Source: Legionella massiliensis (GTDB lineage Bacteria > Pseudomonadota > Gammaproteobacteria > Legionellales > Legionellaceae). Taken from it: 64,000 nt of DNA. Made by a program: the position numbers and the translations under genes. The notes below the pieces were generated by a model. It was not told where the DNA came from. It worked only from the letters and a program-made list of their open reading frames with translations, and searched no databases. The stretch spans positions 1,602,001 to 1,666,000 of the forward strand of contig NZ_CCVW01000001.1 in NCBI RefSeq assembly GCF_000756815.1, written 5' to 3'. Of this stretch, positions 63,999-64,000 are shown in pieces (position 1 is the first letter of the stretch; every line of letters starts with the position of its first letter).

Positions 63999-64000
63999 TG

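Noticed and set aside
1-64000. tRNA, rRNA, riboswitch, phage integration sites or insertion sequences with transposases
   Set aside because: I looked for cloverleaf and rRNA-like stretches, transposase motifs and integrase genes and saw none I could support.

Overview
The window is AT-rich gammaproteobacterial chromosome that looks like Legionella or a close relative in the Legionellaceae. The evidence is the density of eukaryote-like and effector-like proteins: an F-box protein, a Fic-ankyrin protein, three kinase-fold proteins, a sterol reductase of the ERG4/ERG24 type, and large helical proteins of unknown function with acidic, Ser/Glu-rich C-termini. It also carries many short palindromic repeats and several decayed genes. 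The genus is an inference; no rRNA, tRNA or Dot/Icm gene is in the window.

Layout. 1-3.0 kb: 3' part of a Pmp-like autotransporter. 3.3-10.9 kb: a pentapeptide/C26 amidotransferase-fold protein and two kinase-fold proteins, separated by palindromic repeats. 11.2-13.1 kb: an acyltransferase-3/SGNH envelope acylase. 13.3-17.5 kb: a four-gene efflux operon (outer membrane lipoprotein, HlyD-type adaptor, two FUSC-like permease proteins) with overlapping genes. 17.7-23.1 kb: F-box protein, a third kinase-fold protein, and a membrane protein with a 117-residue duplication. 23.2-28.9 kb: small metabolic and regulatory genes (cupin, alpha/beta hydrolase, GNAT, response regulator, UmuD-like peptidase, DUF523/TudS-like protein, methyltransferase). 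29.1-33.0 kb: an 84-bp tandem repeat array, then a c-di-GMP signalling operon (MHYT histidine kinase plus REC-GGDEF-EAL). 33.1-35.7 kb: SCO protein and a methyltransferase-like protein. 36-40.4 kb: a pseudogene, a ~343-bp tandem duplication and a secreted 958-residue thaumatin-like protein. 40.7-46.3 kb: an MmpL-type transporter followed by a one-module NRPS (A-PCP-C). 46.6-49.2 kb: two exported proteins and an effector-like protein. 49.6-53.8 kb: sterol reductase, NAPE-PLD-like hydrolase, Fic-ankyrin protein. 53.9-57.5 kb: a decaying lipid-type locus (broken hydrolase, intact Rieske oxygenase, broken fatty acyl-AMP ligase with a carrier-protein remnant). 57.8-63.7 kb: two large effector-like proteins and a small unknown. 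The right edge holds the 3' end of an extracellular repeat protein.

The most unusual feature is the repeat ecology. At least five families of short palindromic elements fill the intergenic spaces. One family has terminal inverted repeats and what look like target-site duplications. Elements are nested inside one another, form exact 84-bp (28-codon) tandems, supply the stop codons of neighbouring genes, and in one case sit in frame inside the NRPS adenylation domain, adding about 50 residues. The best candidates for a coherent system not obviously described are the MmpL-NRPS operon carrying this insertion, the kinase-fold/F-box/Fic effector set, and the split FUSC efflux operon.
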